NCBI GenBank assembly: GCA_002457435.1
Contig: NTLA01000015.1
Span: forward strand, 1-46,468
Length of the DNA stretch: 46,468 bases
Direction: 5' to 3'
DNA from: Acidimicrobiales bacterium MED-G01
GTDB lineage: Bacteria > Actinomycetota > Acidimicrobiia > Acidimicrobiales > Poriferisodalaceae
The translations under genes and the position numbers were made by a program. Below the pieces are notes generated by a model. It ran no database searches. It was not told where the DNA came from and saw only the letters and a program-made list of their open reading frames with translations. Shown piece by piece: positions 27,315-36,627 of the stretch; within the stretch, counting starts at the first letter, position 1; every line of letters starts with the position of its first letter.

Positions 27315-27494
27315 TCAGCTTTCCTCTACGTCAATGAGGTGGGCGACCTTGTGAATCATTCCTCGAATTTCAGGTCTATCGGGCAGGGTATTGGTCTTTC
27401 CTATTCGTCCTAACCCCAATGCTCGGAGAGTTCCACGGTGCTTGGGTTTCGAACCAATCGCGGAGCGAATTTGTTTAACTGTTAGGTCACTCAT
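27315..27494 (-). CDS. rpmD: Large ribosomal subunit protein L30
   Basis: Read directly from the minus strand between rpsE and rplO: 59 residues starting [20 protein letters not shown], with the L30 signature [19 protein letters not shown], and ending DVEES before TGA. Its ATG overlaps the rpsE TGA by 4 bp. Confidence 0.97.
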   Translation of the reverse strand: MSDLTVKQIRSAIGSKPKHRGTLRALGLGRIGKTNTLPDRPEIRGMIHKVAHLIDVEES

Positions 27495-28156
27495 GAAGAT
27501 ACCTCAGCAGCTGGTTTCGGCTGGTGGGTCAGTCGTTCTGATTCGCGGTAGGCGGCTAATAGAGCAGCAGGGATGCACTCCTCGGGTGATAGGCCCCTTA
27601 GTTCAGCTATTTCGTCAGGTCGCTTCAAGCCTTGCAGTCCAGCAATAGTCGCTTTGGCCACGTTGATGTGGTTTGAAGATCCAAGCGATTTTGCCAACAC
27701 GTCACTAATCCCTGCTTCTTCGAGAATGGCTCGCGCTGCGCCTCCAGCGATCACTCCGGTACCTGGAGCGGCGGGTTTCAGCAGAACACGACCTGCGCCC
27801 ATTTCGCCGAGAATGGGGTGAATGATCGTTGACCCTGCGAGTGGTACGCGGAACAAGTTCTTCTTGGCTTCCTCGGTACCTTTCTGGATCGCGAGAGGTA
27901 CCTCTTTTGCTTTGCCGTACCCGAGACCAACTTGGCCGGCTCCGTCACCGATAACCACAAGCGCTGTGAACGAGAACCGCCGGCCACCTTTGACTACTTT
28001 GGCTACTCGGTTGATGTCGATCACCCGTGATTCACGTAACCCGTCATCTCCACTGTTTCGTGGGTTGTCGTCTCGACGGCGATTACCTCGGTCGTCGTTA
28101 CGTCGATTACCTCGGTCGTCGTTACGTCGATTTTGATTGTCGTTGGCATCGGTCAT
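27491..28156 (-). CDS. rpsE: Small ribosomal subunit protein S5 with repetitive basic-acidic N-terminal extension
   Basis: 221-residue S5, a decoding-fidelity protein. The standard core starts near residue 40 ([20 protein letters not shown]), with [28 protein letters not shown] and [11 protein letters not shown]. Before it lies an extension of about 40 residues made of NRRNDDRG repeats (residues 9-16 and 17-24, then NRRRDDNP), encoded by a 24-bp tandem duplication. Such low-complexity N-terminal tails occur in other actinobacterial S5 proteins. It overlaps rpmD by 4 bp and follows rplR by 9 bp. Confidence 0.97.
   Translation of the reverse strand: MTDANDNQNRRNDDRGNRRNDDRGNRRRDDNPRNSGDDGLRESRVIDINRVAKVVKGGRRFSFTALVVIGDGAGQVGLGYGKAKEVPLAIQKGTEEAKKNLFRVPLAGSTIIHPILGEMGAGRVLLKPAAPGTGVIAGGAARAILEEAGISDVLAKSLGSSNHINVAKATIAGLQGLKRPDEIAELRGLSPEECIPAALLAAYRESERLTHQPKPAAEVSS
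28081..28128. repeat. Perfect 2 x 24-bp tandem repeat inside rpsE
   Basis: Two identical adjacent 24-base units at 28081-28104 and 28105-28128 encode the repeated N-R-R-N-D-D-R-G octapeptide of the S5 extension. Identity at all 24 bases, including synonymous positions, points to a recent in-frame duplication. Confidence 0.93.
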
Positions 28157-28165
28157 GATCAGCTC

Positions 28166-28519
28166 CTAGAACTTCAATCCGGCGTCGCGGGCTGCGTCGG
28201 CGAGGGCCGCTACACGGCCGTGATACTTGTTTCCTCCGCGGTCGAAAACCACGGAATCGATACCAGCTGCTTGGGCTCGTTCAGCAAGCAGACCGCCTAC
28301 TTTGCCTGCAGCTTCTTTATTGCTGGTCGTAGCACCTCGTAACTCAACTTCTGAGGTTGAGGCGGCTGCAACCGTGCGGCCATTTTCATCGTCAATAATT
28401 TGAGCTGAGATGTGGCGGTTAGACCTGAAGACACTGAGCCGAGGTCGGCTGGTGGTTCCAGTTACCTTTTTGCGAACTCGGCGCTGTCGGCGTTGGCGCT
28501 GCGCGCTGCGTGATGTCAT
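28166..28519 (-). CDS. rplR: Large ribosomal subunit protein L18
   Basis: 117-residue L18, a 5S rRNA binder of the 50S central protuberance. The basic N-terminus [15 protein letters not shown], the core [20 protein letters not shown] and the C-terminal [20 protein letters not shown] are family signatures. It lies 8 bp after rplF. Confidence 0.98.
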   Translation of the reverse strand: MTSRSAQRQRRQRRVRKKVTGTTSRPRLSVFRSNRHISAQIIDDENGRTVAAASTSEVELRGATTSNKEAAGKVGGLLAERAQAAGIDSVVFDRGGNKYHGRVAALADAARDAGLKF

Positions 28520-28527
28520 TCCAATAC

Positions 28528-29067
28528 CTACTTTGCGGCCTTGCCAGCTTTGCGAATTACGTGCTCGTCGACATACCTGATCCCTTTGCCCTTGTAGGGT
28601 TCAGGTTTTTTGAGGGCACGAATATCAGCAGCGACTTGTCCAACAAGTTGTTTGTCGATACCTGAGACTTTGATGATGGTGGGTTCAGGTACTTCGAAAG
28701 TGATGCCGTCTGGGGCTTCTACGTTGACCGAATGGCTGAGACCGAGCGCTAACTCCAATGCGTTGCTGCCCTTTGCTTGGGCCCTGTACCCGACACCGAC
28801 AATGTTGAGTTCCTTCATAAAGCCCTTAGAGACACCCTCAACCATGTTGTTGACAAGCGCCCGAGCTAGACCGTGAAGTGAACGCTGTTGGCGACTGTCG
28901 TCGTTTCGACTGACAGTCACTACGGATTCTTGAACTTGAACTTCGATGCCTTCGGGCATCTCTTTGCTGAGTTCACCTTGGCTTCCGGAAACTTTGACTG
29001 TGCCCGCTGAAACTTCGACGGAAAGTCCGTCTGGGATCGTGATGGGGGCGTAACCTACTCTCGACAT
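28528..29067 (-). CDS. rplF: Large ribosomal subunit protein L6
   Basis: 179-residue L6 near the factor-binding site. [17 protein letters not shown] is the usual start; the duplicated fold shows [15 protein letters not shown] and the C-terminal signature [21 protein letters not shown]. It lies 9 bp after rpsH. Confidence 0.98.
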   Translation of the reverse strand: MSRVGYAPITIPDGLSVEVSAGTVKVSGSQGELSKEMPEGIEVQVQESVVTVSRNDDSRQQRSLHGLARALVNNMVEGVSKGFMKELNIVGVGYRAQAKGSNALELALGLSHSVNVEAPDGITFEVPEPTIIKVSGIDKQLVGQVAADIRALKKPEPYKGKGIRYVDEHVIRKAGKAAK

Positions 29068-29076
29068 ATTTGGCTC

Positions 29077-29481
29077 CTACCAGACGTAACAGAGAATTTC
29101 GCCACCGATGTGGTTGCGACGTGCTTCTCTGTCGGTCATTAGGCCTTTACTGGTTGATAGAACAGCTATACCGAGCCCTCCGAGGACCCTGGGGACACTG
29201 TCAGACTTGGTGTATACCCGAAGGCCTGGTTTTGAGATTCGCTTCAATCCGGAAATGGTGCGGCTCCGGTCAGGGGTGTACTTCAGCTGAATAGACAAGG
29301 TCTGCCCTGGCCGATCAGTAGCGTCGGCAATTTCGTAGTCAGCGATATAGCCCTCTGATTTGAGAATCGCAGCGAGAGATTCCTTGAGTTTTGAGGACGG
29401 CATGTCTACCTGGTCTTTGTATCCCTGGTGTGCATTTCGCACCCTGGTAAGCATGTCAGCTATTGGGTCAGTCATTGTCAT
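29077..29481 (-). CDS. rpsH: Small ribosomal subunit protein S8
   Basis: 134-residue S8, which binds 16S rRNA helix 21 and in some bacteria represses the spc operon. [15 protein letters not shown] at the N-terminus and [20 protein letters not shown] plus GGEILCYVW at the C-terminus are diagnostic. The first ATG at 29481 has GGGAGG 6 bases upstream, which decides it over the ATG two codons later. Confidence 0.98.
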   Translation of the reverse strand: MTMTDPIADMLTRVRNAHQGYKDQVDMPSSKLKESLAAILKSEGYIADYEIADATDRPGQTLSIQLKYTPDRSRTISGLKRISKPGLRVYTKSDSVPRVLGGLGIAVLSTSKGLMTDREARRNHIGGEILCYVW

Positions 29482-29494
29482 TGTGGTCCTCCCC

Positions 29495-29680
29495 TCACCA
29501 GCTCGCCTTAGTTACGCCGGGGATTTCTCCGGCGTGGATCATTTCGCGAAGACATACGCGACACAATCCGAATTTGCGATACACAGACCGCGGTCGGCCG
29601 CAGCGGCGACAGCGTGTGTATCCGCGGACCTTGAACTTGGGGGTACGTTGCTGTTTATTACGAAGAGCCTTTTTGGCCAT
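29495..29680 (-). CDS. rpsN: Small ribosomal subunit protein S14, zinc-binding type Z
   Basis: 61-residue S14 of the short zinc type (RpsN type Z), with paired cysteines CRRCGRP and CRVC, and the C-terminal [15 protein letters not shown]. Its ATG shares one base with the rplE stop (TGATG). Having the zinc form in the main operon is normal for actinobacteria. Confidence 0.98.
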   Translation of the reverse strand: MAKKALRNKQQRTPKFKVRGYTRCRRCGRPRSVYRKFGLCRVCLREMIHAGEIPGVTKASW

Positions 29681-30249
29681 CAGTTCTGCCCTTCAGTGCG
29701 GAACGGAAACCCGAGCGCTGTTAGAAGCGCTCGGCCATGTTCGTCGGTGGTGGCTGATGTCACGAGTGTGATATCCATGCCTCGGATTTTGTTAACTGAG
29801 TCATAACTAATTTCTGGGAATATCAACTGTTCGGTAACTCCAAATGTGTAGTTGCCGTGTCCATCAAAGGAACGAGGCGATAATCCTCGGAAGTCACGGA
29901 TTCTGGGAATCGCGAGACTCACGAGCCGGTCGTAAAATTCCCACATCCTGTTGTTTCGAAGTGTCACTTTTGCGCCGATGGCGTTTCCTTCTCGGAGTTT
30001 GAAACCTGCGATTGATTGTTTCGCTCGCGTAATCGCCGGTTTTTGGCCAGTGATCTTGGTTAGATCCTCTACGGCGCTGTCCAAAAACGCCCGGTTGACC
30101 AGCGCATCTCCGACACCTGAGTTCACAGAAATTTTGCTGAGCTTGGGTACTTGCATGACGTTGTCAAGACCTAGCTGATTTTGCAGTTGATCTCGAAGAG
30201 TCTCTCGATAGAGGACTTTCATGCGGGGTTCCATCAATGTCGTGTTCAC
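29680..30249 (-). CDS. rplE: Large ribosomal subunit protein L5
   Basis: L5 binds 5S rRNA in the central protuberance. The frame is open to 30342, but the extra 31 codons overlap rplX and are not L5-like. The GTG at 30249 overlaps the rplX TGA as GTGA and has GGGGAGG 7 bases upstream, giving 189 residues. Core motifs are [35 protein letters not shown] and the C-terminal [20 protein letters not shown]. Confidence 0.96.
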   Translation of the reverse strand: MNTTLMEPRMKVLYRETLRDQLQNQLGLDNVMQVPKLSKISVNSGVGDALVNRAFLDSAVEDLTKITGQKPAITRAKQSIAGFKLREGNAIGAKVTLRNNRMWEFYDRLVSLAIPRIRDFRGLSPRSFDGHGNYTFGVTEQLIFPEISYDSVNKIRGMDITLVTSATTDEHGRALLTALGFPFRTEGQN

Positions 30250-30557
30250 GACAGTTCCTCCCCTGATTTCTTGTGGTATCGCACTTTGGCGTCGCCTTCG
30301 ATCCGATATCCAACGCGACCAGCTTCGCCCGTCTTTGGGCACACAACGGCGACGTTGGATGCGTTAATTGTCAATGCAATATCGATGATTCCACCTTGAT
30401 CATTGGTCTGTGTCGGTGGTTGGTGTTTTCGGCCTGTGTGGACTCCATCAACGGTTATACGACCGGTTTCAGAGTTGACTGCCATTACATGTCCCTCGGT
30501 CCCTTTGTCTTTACCCGAAAGGACTCGGATCAGATCGCCTTTTTTGATTTTCATCAC
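30246..30557 (-). CDS. rplX: Large ribosomal subunit protein L24
   Basis: 103-residue L24, an assembly initiator of the 50S subunit. The KOW motif [18 protein letters not shown] is followed by [20 protein letters not shown] and [18 protein letters not shown]. It overlaps rplN by ATGA and rplE by GTGA. Confidence 0.98.
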   Translation of the reverse strand: MMKIKKGDLIRVLSGKDKGTEGHVMAVNSETGRITVDGVHTGRKHQPPTQTNDQGGIIDIALTINASNVAVVCPKTGEAGRVGYRIEGDAKVRYHKKSGEELS

Positions 30558-30922
30558 AGGACCTCCGGCGCTAGGGAAACAATCCGCATGAACCGCTGGT
30601 CTCGGAGTTCGCGACCTACCGGGCCGAAAATTCGAGTGCCTCGGGGTTGCCGGTTTTCGTCAATCAGAACAGCCGCATTTTCGTCGAAGCGGATATAGCT
30701 ACCGTCTGGTCGGCGACGTTCTTTACGTGTCCGCACAACCACACATCGAACCACTTCACCTTTTTTCACTGCGGCTCCAGGGATGGCGTCCTTGACGGTA
30801 GCGACGAAAACATCACCAATTGATGCGTATCGCCGGCCTGTGCCGCCTAGCACGCGAATGCATAAGACTTCTCTGGCGCCTGAATTATCGGCGACTTTCA
30901 GTCGGGATTCTTGCTGGATCAC
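30554..30922 (-). CDS. rplN: Large ribosomal subunit protein L14
   Basis: L14 forms an intersubunit bridge. The frame is open to 30964, but that start would overlap rpsQ by 26 bp. The GTG at 30922 gives the canonical N-terminus (M)[17 protein letters not shown], 122 residues, with GGAG about 8 bases upstream, so it is preferred. [20 protein letters not shown] and [15 protein letters not shown] are diagnostic. Confidence 0.96.
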   Translation of the reverse strand: MIQQESRLKVADNSGAREVLCIRVLGGTGRRYASIGDVFVATVKDAIPGAAVKKGEVVRCVVVRTRKERRRPDGSYIRFDENAAVLIDENRQPRGTRIFGPVGRELRDQRFMRIVSLAPEVL

Positions 30923-30938
30923 TGCATCGACTCCGGAA

Positions 30939-31217
30939 TCAACGAGCTCGCTCGACGATTTCAACTAGCCGCCAGCGCTTTTTCTTTGACAAGGGTCGAG
31001 TTTCCATGACTCGAACTCGGTCGCCTGCGCGGGCGTCGTTTTGCTCGTCGTGCACGTAGAGCTTCTTGGTCTGTTGGACTGTCTTGAAATAGCGGGCATG
31101 GCGAACGCGTTCGGTCACTGCGACAACGATGGTTTTTTCCATTGCTGTGGAAACGACCAGCCCTTCCCGAATCTTTCGTCCGTTGCGTTCTTGTGAGGTG
31201 ACTTGTGTATCAGTCAT
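30939..31217 (-). CDS. rpsQ: Small ribosomal subunit protein S17
   Basis: 92-residue S17, a primary binder of 16S r[24 protein letters not shown], the [20 protein letters not shown] segment and the C-terminal [15 protein letters not shown] are family motifs. Its ATG shares one base with the rpmC stop (TGATG). Confidence 0.98.
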   Translation of the reverse strand: MTDTQVTSQERNGRKIREGLVVSTAMEKTIVVAVTERVRHARYFKTVQQTKKLYVHDEQNDARAGDRVRVMETRPLSKKKRWRLVEIVERAR

Positions 31218-31441
31218 CAGTTTTCCTCCACTGTTACTGCCTCAGCAGCAGCAATTTCACGTTCCCTAAGAACGGTGTTTATTCGGGCGATGTCTCGCTT
31301 AACTTCTGACATTCGAGCCGGATTTTCTAATTGGCCTGTAGCGAATTGGAAGCGTAAGTTGAACAGTTCTTGTTTTAGTTCGCCTATTTGATCGATCAGC
31401 TGGTCATCGGCAAGTTCACGAAGTGCGGCTGCGGCTGCCAT
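31217..31441 (-). CDS. rpmC: Large ribosomal subunit protein L29
   Basis: 74-residue L29 beside the polypeptide exit. The two-helix core contains [20 protein letters not shown] and [16 protein letters not shown], typical of the family. Its ATG overlaps the rplP stop by one base (TAATG). Confidence 0.97.
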   Translation of the reverse strand: MAAAAALRELADDQLIDQIGELKQELFNLRFQFATGQLENPARMSEVKRDIARINTVLREREIAAAEAVTVEEN

Positions 31442-31857
31442 TAGATTGCCTCCTCACGGCTCATTACGCGTGCCTTGATGGGGAGTTTTTGGATGGCGCG
31501 GTTAAGGGCTTCGTGAGCAAGTTCGGCATCAACGCCGCCGAGTTCAAACATGACTCTTCCTGGCTTTACTACGGCCACCCAGCGTTCTGGGTTTCCTTTA
31601 CCTGATCCCATCCGAGTTTCTGCGGGTTTCGCAGTTACTGGTTTGTCGGGAAAGACGTTGATCCAGACCTTCCCACCACGCTTCACGTGTCGGGTCATGG
31701 CGATACGGGCAGCCTCAATCTGTCGCGCTGTTATCCATCCTGGCTCTAAAGCTTGAATGCCAAAATCACCAAAGCTGATAGTGGTTCCGCCTTTAGCTTT
31801 ACCCTTTGTTCGGCCTCGATGGGTTTTGCGGTGCTTTACTTTCCGGGGCATCAACAT
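31441..31857 (-). CDS. rplP: Large ribosomal subunit protein L16
   Basis: 138-residue L16 near the peptidyl-transferase centre. [40 protein letters not shown] and [20 protein letters not shown] are diagnostic. Two ATG codons are possible: at 31857 (9 bases after a GGGAG) and at 31851, giving the conventional MPRKVKH. The first has the better spacing. It starts 1 bp after the rpsC stop. Confidence 0.97.
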   Translation of the reverse strand: MLMPRKVKHRKTHRGRTKGKAKGGTTISFGDFGIQALEPGWITARQIEAARIAMTRHVKRGGKVWINVFPDKPVTAKPAETRMGSGKGNPERWVAVVKPGRVMFELGGVDAELAHEALNRAIQKLPIKARVMSREEAI

Positions 31858-31858
31858 G

Positions 31859-32749
31859 TCAGTCGTCTCCCGGCCTGAAGTTGGGGGTTTGACTTTGCTC
31901 GCGTGTTGCGCGTTCGATCTGCTCTTCTTCTTCTAGGAGCTTTTCAAACTCAGGATCAGCTTCTTTGACGAGCGGGGCTGGCTCTTCGATTTCATCTGAA
32001 GGGGCATCCGGCCTACGTCCACCAGCAGAGACAACAGGGCCGCTCTGTTCAACGGAACCCGAGGTTTCGCCTACTGCCATCGCTGCTTCTTTACTTATCC
32101 GTTCGTCAGCGGACACCTTGTACGGCAGAATGTCACCTTTGTACAACCATACTTTGACCCCGATTCGTCCAGCAGTTGTGCGTGCTTCCCGGAAGCCATA
32201 ATCGATGTCGGCTCTCAGAGTGTGGAGTGGGACCCTGCCTTCGCGATACCACTCGGTTCGGGCCATTTCTGAACCACCAAGACGTCCCGAGCATTGAACC
32301 CGAATTCCTAACGCTCCTGCCTTTTGGGCGTTTTGCACAGCCCGTTTCATCGCTCGACGAAACGCCACGCGACCTGCAAGTTGGTCTGCGACGCCTTGAG
32401 CAATTAATGCCGCATCAAGTTCAGGCTGTTTAATCTCTTGAATATTCAGTTGAACCTTTGGGTTACCTGAGATCTTGGTGAGACCTTCTCGGAGTCGGTC
32501 TGCCTCGGCTCCGCGGCGCCCGATAACAATCCCTGGTCGGGCTGTGTGCACGTCTATTCGCAGCCGATCGCGAGTTCGTTCTACTTCAATGCGGCTGATA
32601 GCGGCGTGCGGGAGTTCAGTCTGCAGAAAGTTGCGGATCTCCCAATCTTCAATGATGTAGTCCTGGTAGTCCTTATCTGCGTACCAGCGAGATTTCCAGT
32701 CCGTGGTAATTCCAAGTCGGAAGCCGTAGGGGTTAACTTTCTGACCCAT
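31859..32749 (-). CDS. rpsC: Small ribosomal subunit protein S3 with acidic C-terminal tail
   Basis: S3 forms part of the mRNA entry tunnel. The usual core includes [13 protein letters not shown], the KH-domain [15 protein letters not shown] (from about 73) and [14 protein letters not shown]. At 296 residues it is longer than most bacterial S3 (about 210-280); the last 80 or so residues are rich in Glu, Asp, Pro and Ser (for example [21 protein letters not shown]). It lies 2 bp after rplV, which also carries an acidic tail. Confidence 0.97.
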   Translation of the reverse strand: MGQKVNPYGFRLGITTDWKSRWYADKDYQDYIIEDWEIRNFLQTELPHAAISRIEVERTRDRLRIDVHTARPGIVIGRRGAEADRLREGLTKISGNPKVQLNIQEIKQPELDAALIAQGVADQLAGRVAFRRAMKRAVQNAQKAGALGIRVQCSGRLGGSEMARTEWYREGRVPLHTLRADIDYGFREARTTAGRIGVKVWLYKGDILPYKVSADERISKEAAMAVGETSGSVEQSGPVVSAGGRRPDAPSDEIEEPAPLVKEADPEFEKLLEEEEQIERATREQSQTPNFRPGDD

Positions 32750-32751
32750 GA

Positions 32752-33420
32752 TCAGGACTCCTTCTCATCTTCGTCGGTCGGTTCTGTGTCTTCCGTTGAT
32801 TCAAGTTCAGCCGCATCAGTTTCGATTTCTTCGCCGATTTCAGGTTCTGAGTCGGGAGACTCTGCCTCTTCGCTAACTACTTCAGCTTCGACAGAACTGT
32901 CAGGTGTGTCACTATCTTCTTCAACAAGCTCTTCTGCGACAGCTTCTGTTTCTTCTTCAGTATCCCTGCTTGCTGCAACGCGAGCGGCTCGATCTTGATC
33001 AGCACTGCGGCGTCCTGAGGCGGCCAGACTTGCTGCTCGCATCTCAAGTTCATCTTCGGAGAGTTGGGCGACTACCACAGTGATGTGACAGGTTCGTTTA
33101 TTGATGCGGGTGGCGCGGCCACGAGCACGGGGACGCCATCGTTTCAACGTAGGCCCTTCGTCTGCCCAGCATTCAGCCACATACAGTTCGTCTGCCGACA
33201 AATTTTCGTTATTCTCTGCGTTCGAAACAGCACTTTCCAAAACTTTGGAAACTACCGCTGCCGCGCCCCGATCACAGAATTGCAGTTCTTCTCGTGCTTG
33301 CTGTAGGTCATCATCACGAATGAGGTCCAGAACAACCCTGGCCTTGGATGCTGAAAGCCGAGCGAATTTATGGGTCGAACGCGCTCCAGCGACTGCGTCG
33401 AGGTCAATCAGACCACTCAT
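32752..33420 (-). CDS. rplV: Large ribosomal subunit protein L22 with long acidic C-terminal extension
   Basis: L22 lines the nascent-peptide exit tunnel. Its core is complete by about residue 120 ([43 protein letters not shown]). A further 100 residues follow, first a mixed helical segment then a strongly acidic Glu/Asp/Ser/Thr region ending [14 protein letters not shown]. Typical L22 is 110-130 residues. Its ATG overlaps the rpsS stop (TGATG), so the core start is secure. The tail would emerge on the ribosome surface near the exit; its role is unknown. Confidence 0.96.
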   Translation of the reverse strand: MSGLIDLDAVAGARSTHKFARLSASKARVVLDLIRDDDLQQAREELQFCDRGAAAVVSKVLESAVSNAENNENLSADELYVAECWADEGPTLKRWRPRARGRATRINKRTCHITVVVAQLSEDELEMRAASLAASGRRSADQDRAARVAASRDTEEETEAVAEELVEEDSDTPDSSVEAEVVSEEAESPDSEPEIGEEIETDAAELESTEDTEPTDEDEKES

Positions 33421-33695
33421 CAGCTGCCTCCTCGCTCTTGGCCCGCATGGAACTTGAAGGTTCGGGAAGGTGAGAATTCACCCAACTTGTGTCCGACCAT
33501 CGCCTCGGTGATATAGACGGGAACATGTTTACGGCCATCATGGACGGCAAGAGTGTGGCCGATCATTTCTGGAATAATCGTGGAACGTCGGCTCCAAGTC
33601 TTGACGACTCGTTTTTCGCCGCTTTCGTTGAGCGCATCGACTTTCTTGAGTAGATGGTCATCTACAAAAGCGCCTTTTTTCAAGCTACGTGGCAT
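33420..33695 (-). CDS. rpsS: Small ribosomal subunit protein S19
   Basis: 91-residue S19 of the 30S head. [39 protein letters not shown] and [14 protein letters not shown] are family signatures. It lies 3 bp after rplB. Confidence 0.98.
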   Translation of the reverse strand: MPRSLKKGAFVDDHLLKKVDALNESGEKRVVKTWSRRSTIIPEMIGHTLAVHDGRKHVPVYITEAMVGHKLGEFSPSRTFKFHAGQERGGS

Positions 33696-33698
33696 TAG

Positions 33699-34535
33699 TT
33701 ACCTCCGCGATCCGCGCGTACGGCGACGACGAATGATCATGTCGTTCGATTTGTTGTTCTTCTTGCGGGTACGGCCTTCGGGTTTACCCCACGGCGATAC
33801 TGGGTGACGACCACCGGAGGTTTTCCCTTCACCACCACCGAGGGGATGGTCCACCGGGTTCATCGCGACACCGCGAGTTTGCGGTCGCACGCCTTTCCAG
33901 CGGTTCCGTCCAGCTTTGCCAATCTTAATTAGGTCTGCTTCGGCGTTGCCCACTGAGCCAACCGTCGCGCGACAGTCGATGGGGACGCGACGCATTTCTG
34001 TGCTTGGTAGACGCAGCGTTGCGTGCGCACCTTCTTTAGCGACTAGCTGAACTCCGGCACCAGCCGAACGTGCCATCTGACCGCCAGCTCCTGGCTTCAA
34101 TTCGATGTTATGTATCGTGGTTCCTACTGGCATGTAACGCAGAGGCAGGGTGTTCCCCACTCGGACTTCGGCATGCTGACCATTTTCCAGCTTGTCCCCT
34201 ACTTCAAGACCAGCGGGCGCCAAAATGTAGCGCTTCTCTCCGTCGTGGTAGTGAAGAAGAGCGATACGACAATTTCGATTTGGGTCATATTCGATACTCG
34301 CGACGGTCGCTGGGACCCCGTCTTTATTGCGCTTGAAATCAATTATTCGGTAACGCTGCTTGTGGCCACCACCGCGGTGACGCGACGTTTTTCTGCCGTT
34401 GTTATTTCGACCACCTGTCGAATGTTTCTTAGCGAGCAGCGATTTTTCTGGGCTTGTAGTAGTGATCTCACTAAAGTCGGAGACCGTTTGGAAACGTCTA
34501 CCTGGACTGGACGGCTTACGTACGCGAATTCCCAT
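33699..34535 (-). CDS. rplB: Large ribosomal subunit protein L2
   Basis: 278-residue L2, needed for subunit joining and peptidyl transfer. [41 protein letters not shown] and the C-terminal [20 protein letters not shown] (containing the functionally important histidine) are present. It lies 2 bp after rplW. Confidence 0.98.
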   Translation of the reverse strand: MGIRVRKPSSPGRRFQTVSDFSEITTTSPEKSLLAKKHSTGGRNNNGRKTSRHRGGGHKQRYRIIDFKRNKDGVPATVASIEYDPNRNCRIALLHYHDGEKRYILAPAGLEVGDKLENGQHAEVRVGNTLPLRYMPVGTTIHNIELKPGAGGQMARSAGAGVQLVAKEGAHATLRLPSTEMRRVPIDCRATVGSVGNAEADLIKIGKAGRNRWKGVRPQTRGVAMNPVDHPLGGGEGKTSGGRHPVSPWGKPEGRTRKKNNKSNDMIIRRRRTRGSRR

Positions 34536-34537
34536 AA

Positions 34538-34828
34538 CTATGTCTCGAAGATCTGGATCGAGTCGCCCTCAGCGAGAGTGACGATGGCCCGCTTGGTGTC
34601 AGCTCGTTTCCCCAACGTGTTATTGCGTCGGTTACGGCGAACTTTGCCTTTGCGGTTGAGCGTGTTGACCTTCGTTACGGTCACATCAAAAATCGATTCC
34701 ACGGCCTGGCGAATTTCTGGCTTTGATGCCGACGTATGGACTTGGAATACGTAAACATTTTGTTCTAGTTGTTCGTACGACTTCTCAGAAACAATGGGCG
34801 CAATCACAACGTCGCGTGGGTTTTTCAT
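34538..34828 (-). CDS. rplW: Large ribosomal subunit protein L23
   Basis: 96-residue L23, docking site for trigger factor and SRP at the exit tunnel. [40 protein letters not shown] and [19 protein letters not shown] are diagnostic. It overlaps rplD by ATGA. Confidence 0.98.
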   Translation of the reverse strand: MKNPRDVVIAPIVSEKSYEQLEQNVYVFQVHTSASKPEIRQAVESIFDVTVTKVNTLNRKGKVRRNRRNNTLGKRADTKRAIVTLAEGDSIQIFET

Positions 34829-35442
34829 GAATTTGCCCCTGGAAGAGTGTCGGCAGTGAACACAAGCCAGTCAGAACAAAGCACGTCATACGCGTTGAGC
34901 TCTGCGGCTTGGACGAGTTGCACTGACGGTAAATTTCTGAAGCTCCGAATGGTTGCATCGTCGCTAGGGGCGACCACCATCATTACCTTTCCTTCAAGGT
35001 CGAGGTTCTCGAGAGCAGTCAGGGCGTCTTTAGTTTTGGGTGTTTCGAATTGCCACTGGTCGACGACAACTACCCGTTCACTTTGGGCCCGGTCACTTAG
35101 CGCTGAACACAAAGCAAGTCGGTTCATCTTCTTATTTACTTTTTTACGGAAGCTCCTTGGCTTCGGCCCATGAACGATTCCGCCGCCTGTGAACTGAGGG
35201 GCACGAATCGATCCTTGTCGAGCTCGCCCGGTGCCCTTTTGTCGGTATGGCTTAGCGCCACCGCCCTTTACCTCAGCGCGGGTCTTGGTGTTGGCGCTTC
35301 CGCTTCTCTTAGCGGCCAGCTGGGCAGTTACAACCTGATGGAGAACAGCCATGTTGGGTTCGATACCAAAGACGGCATCATCAAGGGTGACGGTGCCTGC
35401 GGTTCCACCATCTTGGGTTCTGAGGTCCAAAGTTGTCGCCAT
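34825..35442 (-). CDS. rplD: Large ribosomal subunit protein L4
   Basis: 205-residue L4, which lines the exit tunnel and in several bacteria represses the S10 operon by binding its leader. KTRAEVKGGGAKPYRQKGTG, ARQGSIRAPQFTGGGIVHGP and RSFRKKVNKKMNRLALCSAL are family motifs. It lies 3 bp after rplC, downstream of a structured leader. Confidence 0.98.
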   Translation of the reverse strand: MATTLDLRTQDGGTAGTVTLDDAVFGIEPNMAVLHQVVTAQLAAKRSGSANTKTRAEVKGGGAKPYRQKGTGRARQGSIRAPQFTGGGIVHGPKPRSFRKKVNKKMNRLALCSALSDRAQSERVVVVDQWQFETPKTKDALTALENLDLEGKVMMVVAPSDDATIRSFRNLPSVQLVQAAELNAYDVLCSDWLVFTADTLPGANS

Positions 35443-35445
35443 TGT

Positions 35446-36081
35446 TTAGCCCCTCACCGCGTCACGAACTACCACGACGCCCCCTTTGGGTCCCGGAACT
35501 GAGCCACGGATCAGCAGGAGTTCTCGTTCTGCATCAGCCTCAACCACTGTGAGGTTGAGGGTGGTTACCTTTTCGGCGCCCATCCGACCAGGCATTCTCG
35601 TCCCTTTAAACACACGAGACGGCGTTGCACAGGCACCAATAGCACCTGGGGCCCGGTGGACTCTATGAGTTCCGTGACTCGCTTTTTGGCCGCTGAAATT
35701 ATGGCGCTTCATCACACCAGCAAATCCTTTGCCCTTTGACACAGCAGTTACGTCTACTTTTTCACCTGCTTCGAGCACGTCAGCAGCTAGTTCTTGCCCA
35801 ATTTCGATTTCGCTTACATCATCGATACGCAGTTCAACTAGACGTTGTCCCGGCTCGACGCCTGCTGCCTCGAAATGACCGGCTTCGGGTTTACTCAACT
35901 TTGTGGCTTCACGTTGACCGAAGGTGACTTGAACCGCTGTATAACCGTCGCGCTCATCAGTCTTTACTTGGACTACGCGGCACGGCTCGACCTGCAACAT
36001 GGTGACCGGCACAACCTGGTTGTCGTCATCCCACAGCTGGGTCATGCCCACTTTTGTGGCGACGATCGCCTTATTCGCCAT
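35446..36081 (-). CDS. rplC: Large ribosomal subunit protein L3
   Basis: 211-residue L3, an assembly initiator near the peptidyl-transferase centre. [60 protein letters not shown] and [16 protein letters not shown] are diagnostic. The ATG at 36081 is preceded by an A/G-rich AGAGGAAG stretch. It is separated from rpsJ by 220 bp, unlike the tight spacing elsewhere in the operon. Confidence 0.98.
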   Translation of the reverse strand: MANKAIVATKVGMTQLWDDDNQVVPVTMLQVEPCRVVQVKTDERDGYTAVQVTFGQREATKLSKPEAGHFEAAGVEPGQRLVELRIDDVSEIEIGQELAADVLEAGEKVDVTAVSKGKGFAGVMKRHNFSGQKASHGTHRVHRAPGAIGACATPSRVFKGTRMPGRMGAEKVTTLNLTVVEADAERELLLIRGSVPGPKGGVVVVRDAVRG

Positions 36082-36301
36082 GTCGGATGTCTTCCTCTTC
36101 CAATCGGGGCCGGTTGGCCGCCGTTCACGCGAACGCTCCGCTCGGCAAAGCCGGCGGAGCGAGAATTAAGTTGTGCCGACCGGTTCCGACCCTAAGGCCG
36201 GCCTTGCCGGACGTCGATTCGTGTATCTAAAACTCAGACACACGGGGAATAAACGATACCGGAGCCATGGTCCAATCACCACCCCGATGTATGTATCACT
36301 G
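36082..36301 (-). promoter_or_regulatory. Structured leader between rpsJ and rplC
   Basis: The largest gene-free stretch in the window. On the minus strand it holds a near-perfect 12-bp GC-rich hairpin with a single bulge and AAA/TTT loop (36134-36146 paired with 36150-36161), a CCGGC-CTT-GCCGG stem (36198-36210) overlapping the 12-bp palindrome AAGGCCGGCCTT (36194-36205), and a weaker GTGT/ACAC stem. No U-tract follows the large hairpin, so it does not look like a simple terminator. A possible -35 TTGGAC near 36270 lacks a good -10. It may be an autoregulatory or attenuator leader for rplC-rplD onward, or a promoter region. Confidence 0.5.
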
Positions 36302-36622
36302 CTAGTTCTGTTGGATTTTTATTTCGATATCGACACCGGCCGGTAATTCGAGCCGTTGCAGGGAGTCAACCGTCTTCGGAGACGGCTCAACTATGTCAAT
36401 AAGCCGCTTGTGGATCCGCATCTCGAAATGCTCTCGAGAGTCCTTATCTTTATGAGGTGACCGAACGACGGTGTACCTGTGTTTTTCGGTGGGCAAAGGC
36501 ACCGGGCCTTTGATATTGGCTTGAGTCCGAAGAACGGTCTCAACAATTTTCTGAGTACTTTGGTCCACGATGTCGTGGTCGTAAGCCTTAAGACGTATAC
36601 GGATCTTTTGTGAAGCAGCCAT
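36302..36622 (-). CDS. rpsJ: Small ribosomal subunit protein S10
   Basis: 106-residue S10 of the 30S head, also NusE in antitermination complexes. [40 protein letters not shown] and [14 protein letters not shown] are diagnostic. It lies 5 bp after tuf, so it appears to belong to the str transcript, with the rest of the S10 cluster following after the structured leader. Confidence 0.98.
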   Translation of the reverse strand: MAASQKIRIRLKAYDHDIVDQSTQKIVETVLRTQANIKGPVPLPTEKHRYTVVRSPHKDKDSREHFEMRIHKRLIDIVEPSPKTVDSLQRLELPAGVDIEIKIQQN

Positions 36623-36627
36623 TGTCG

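Noticed and set aside
30250-30342. Longer start for rplE
   Set aside because: It would overlap rplX by almost 100 bp; the GTG at 30249 has a good ribosome-binding site and a GTGA overlap.
30923-30964. Longer start for rplN
   Set aside because: It overlaps rpsQ, and the GTG at 30922 gives the canonical L14 N-terminus and length.
32546-32998. Plus-strand frame opposite rplV and rpsC rich in serine
   Set aside because: It is the antisense shadow of the Glu/Asp-rich tails (GAA/GAT codons read as TTC/ATC/TCT) and has no independent evidence of coding.
36134-36161. Large hairpin before rplC as a rho-independent terminator
   Set aside because: No U-run follows it on the minus strand, so it is reported as leader structure instead.
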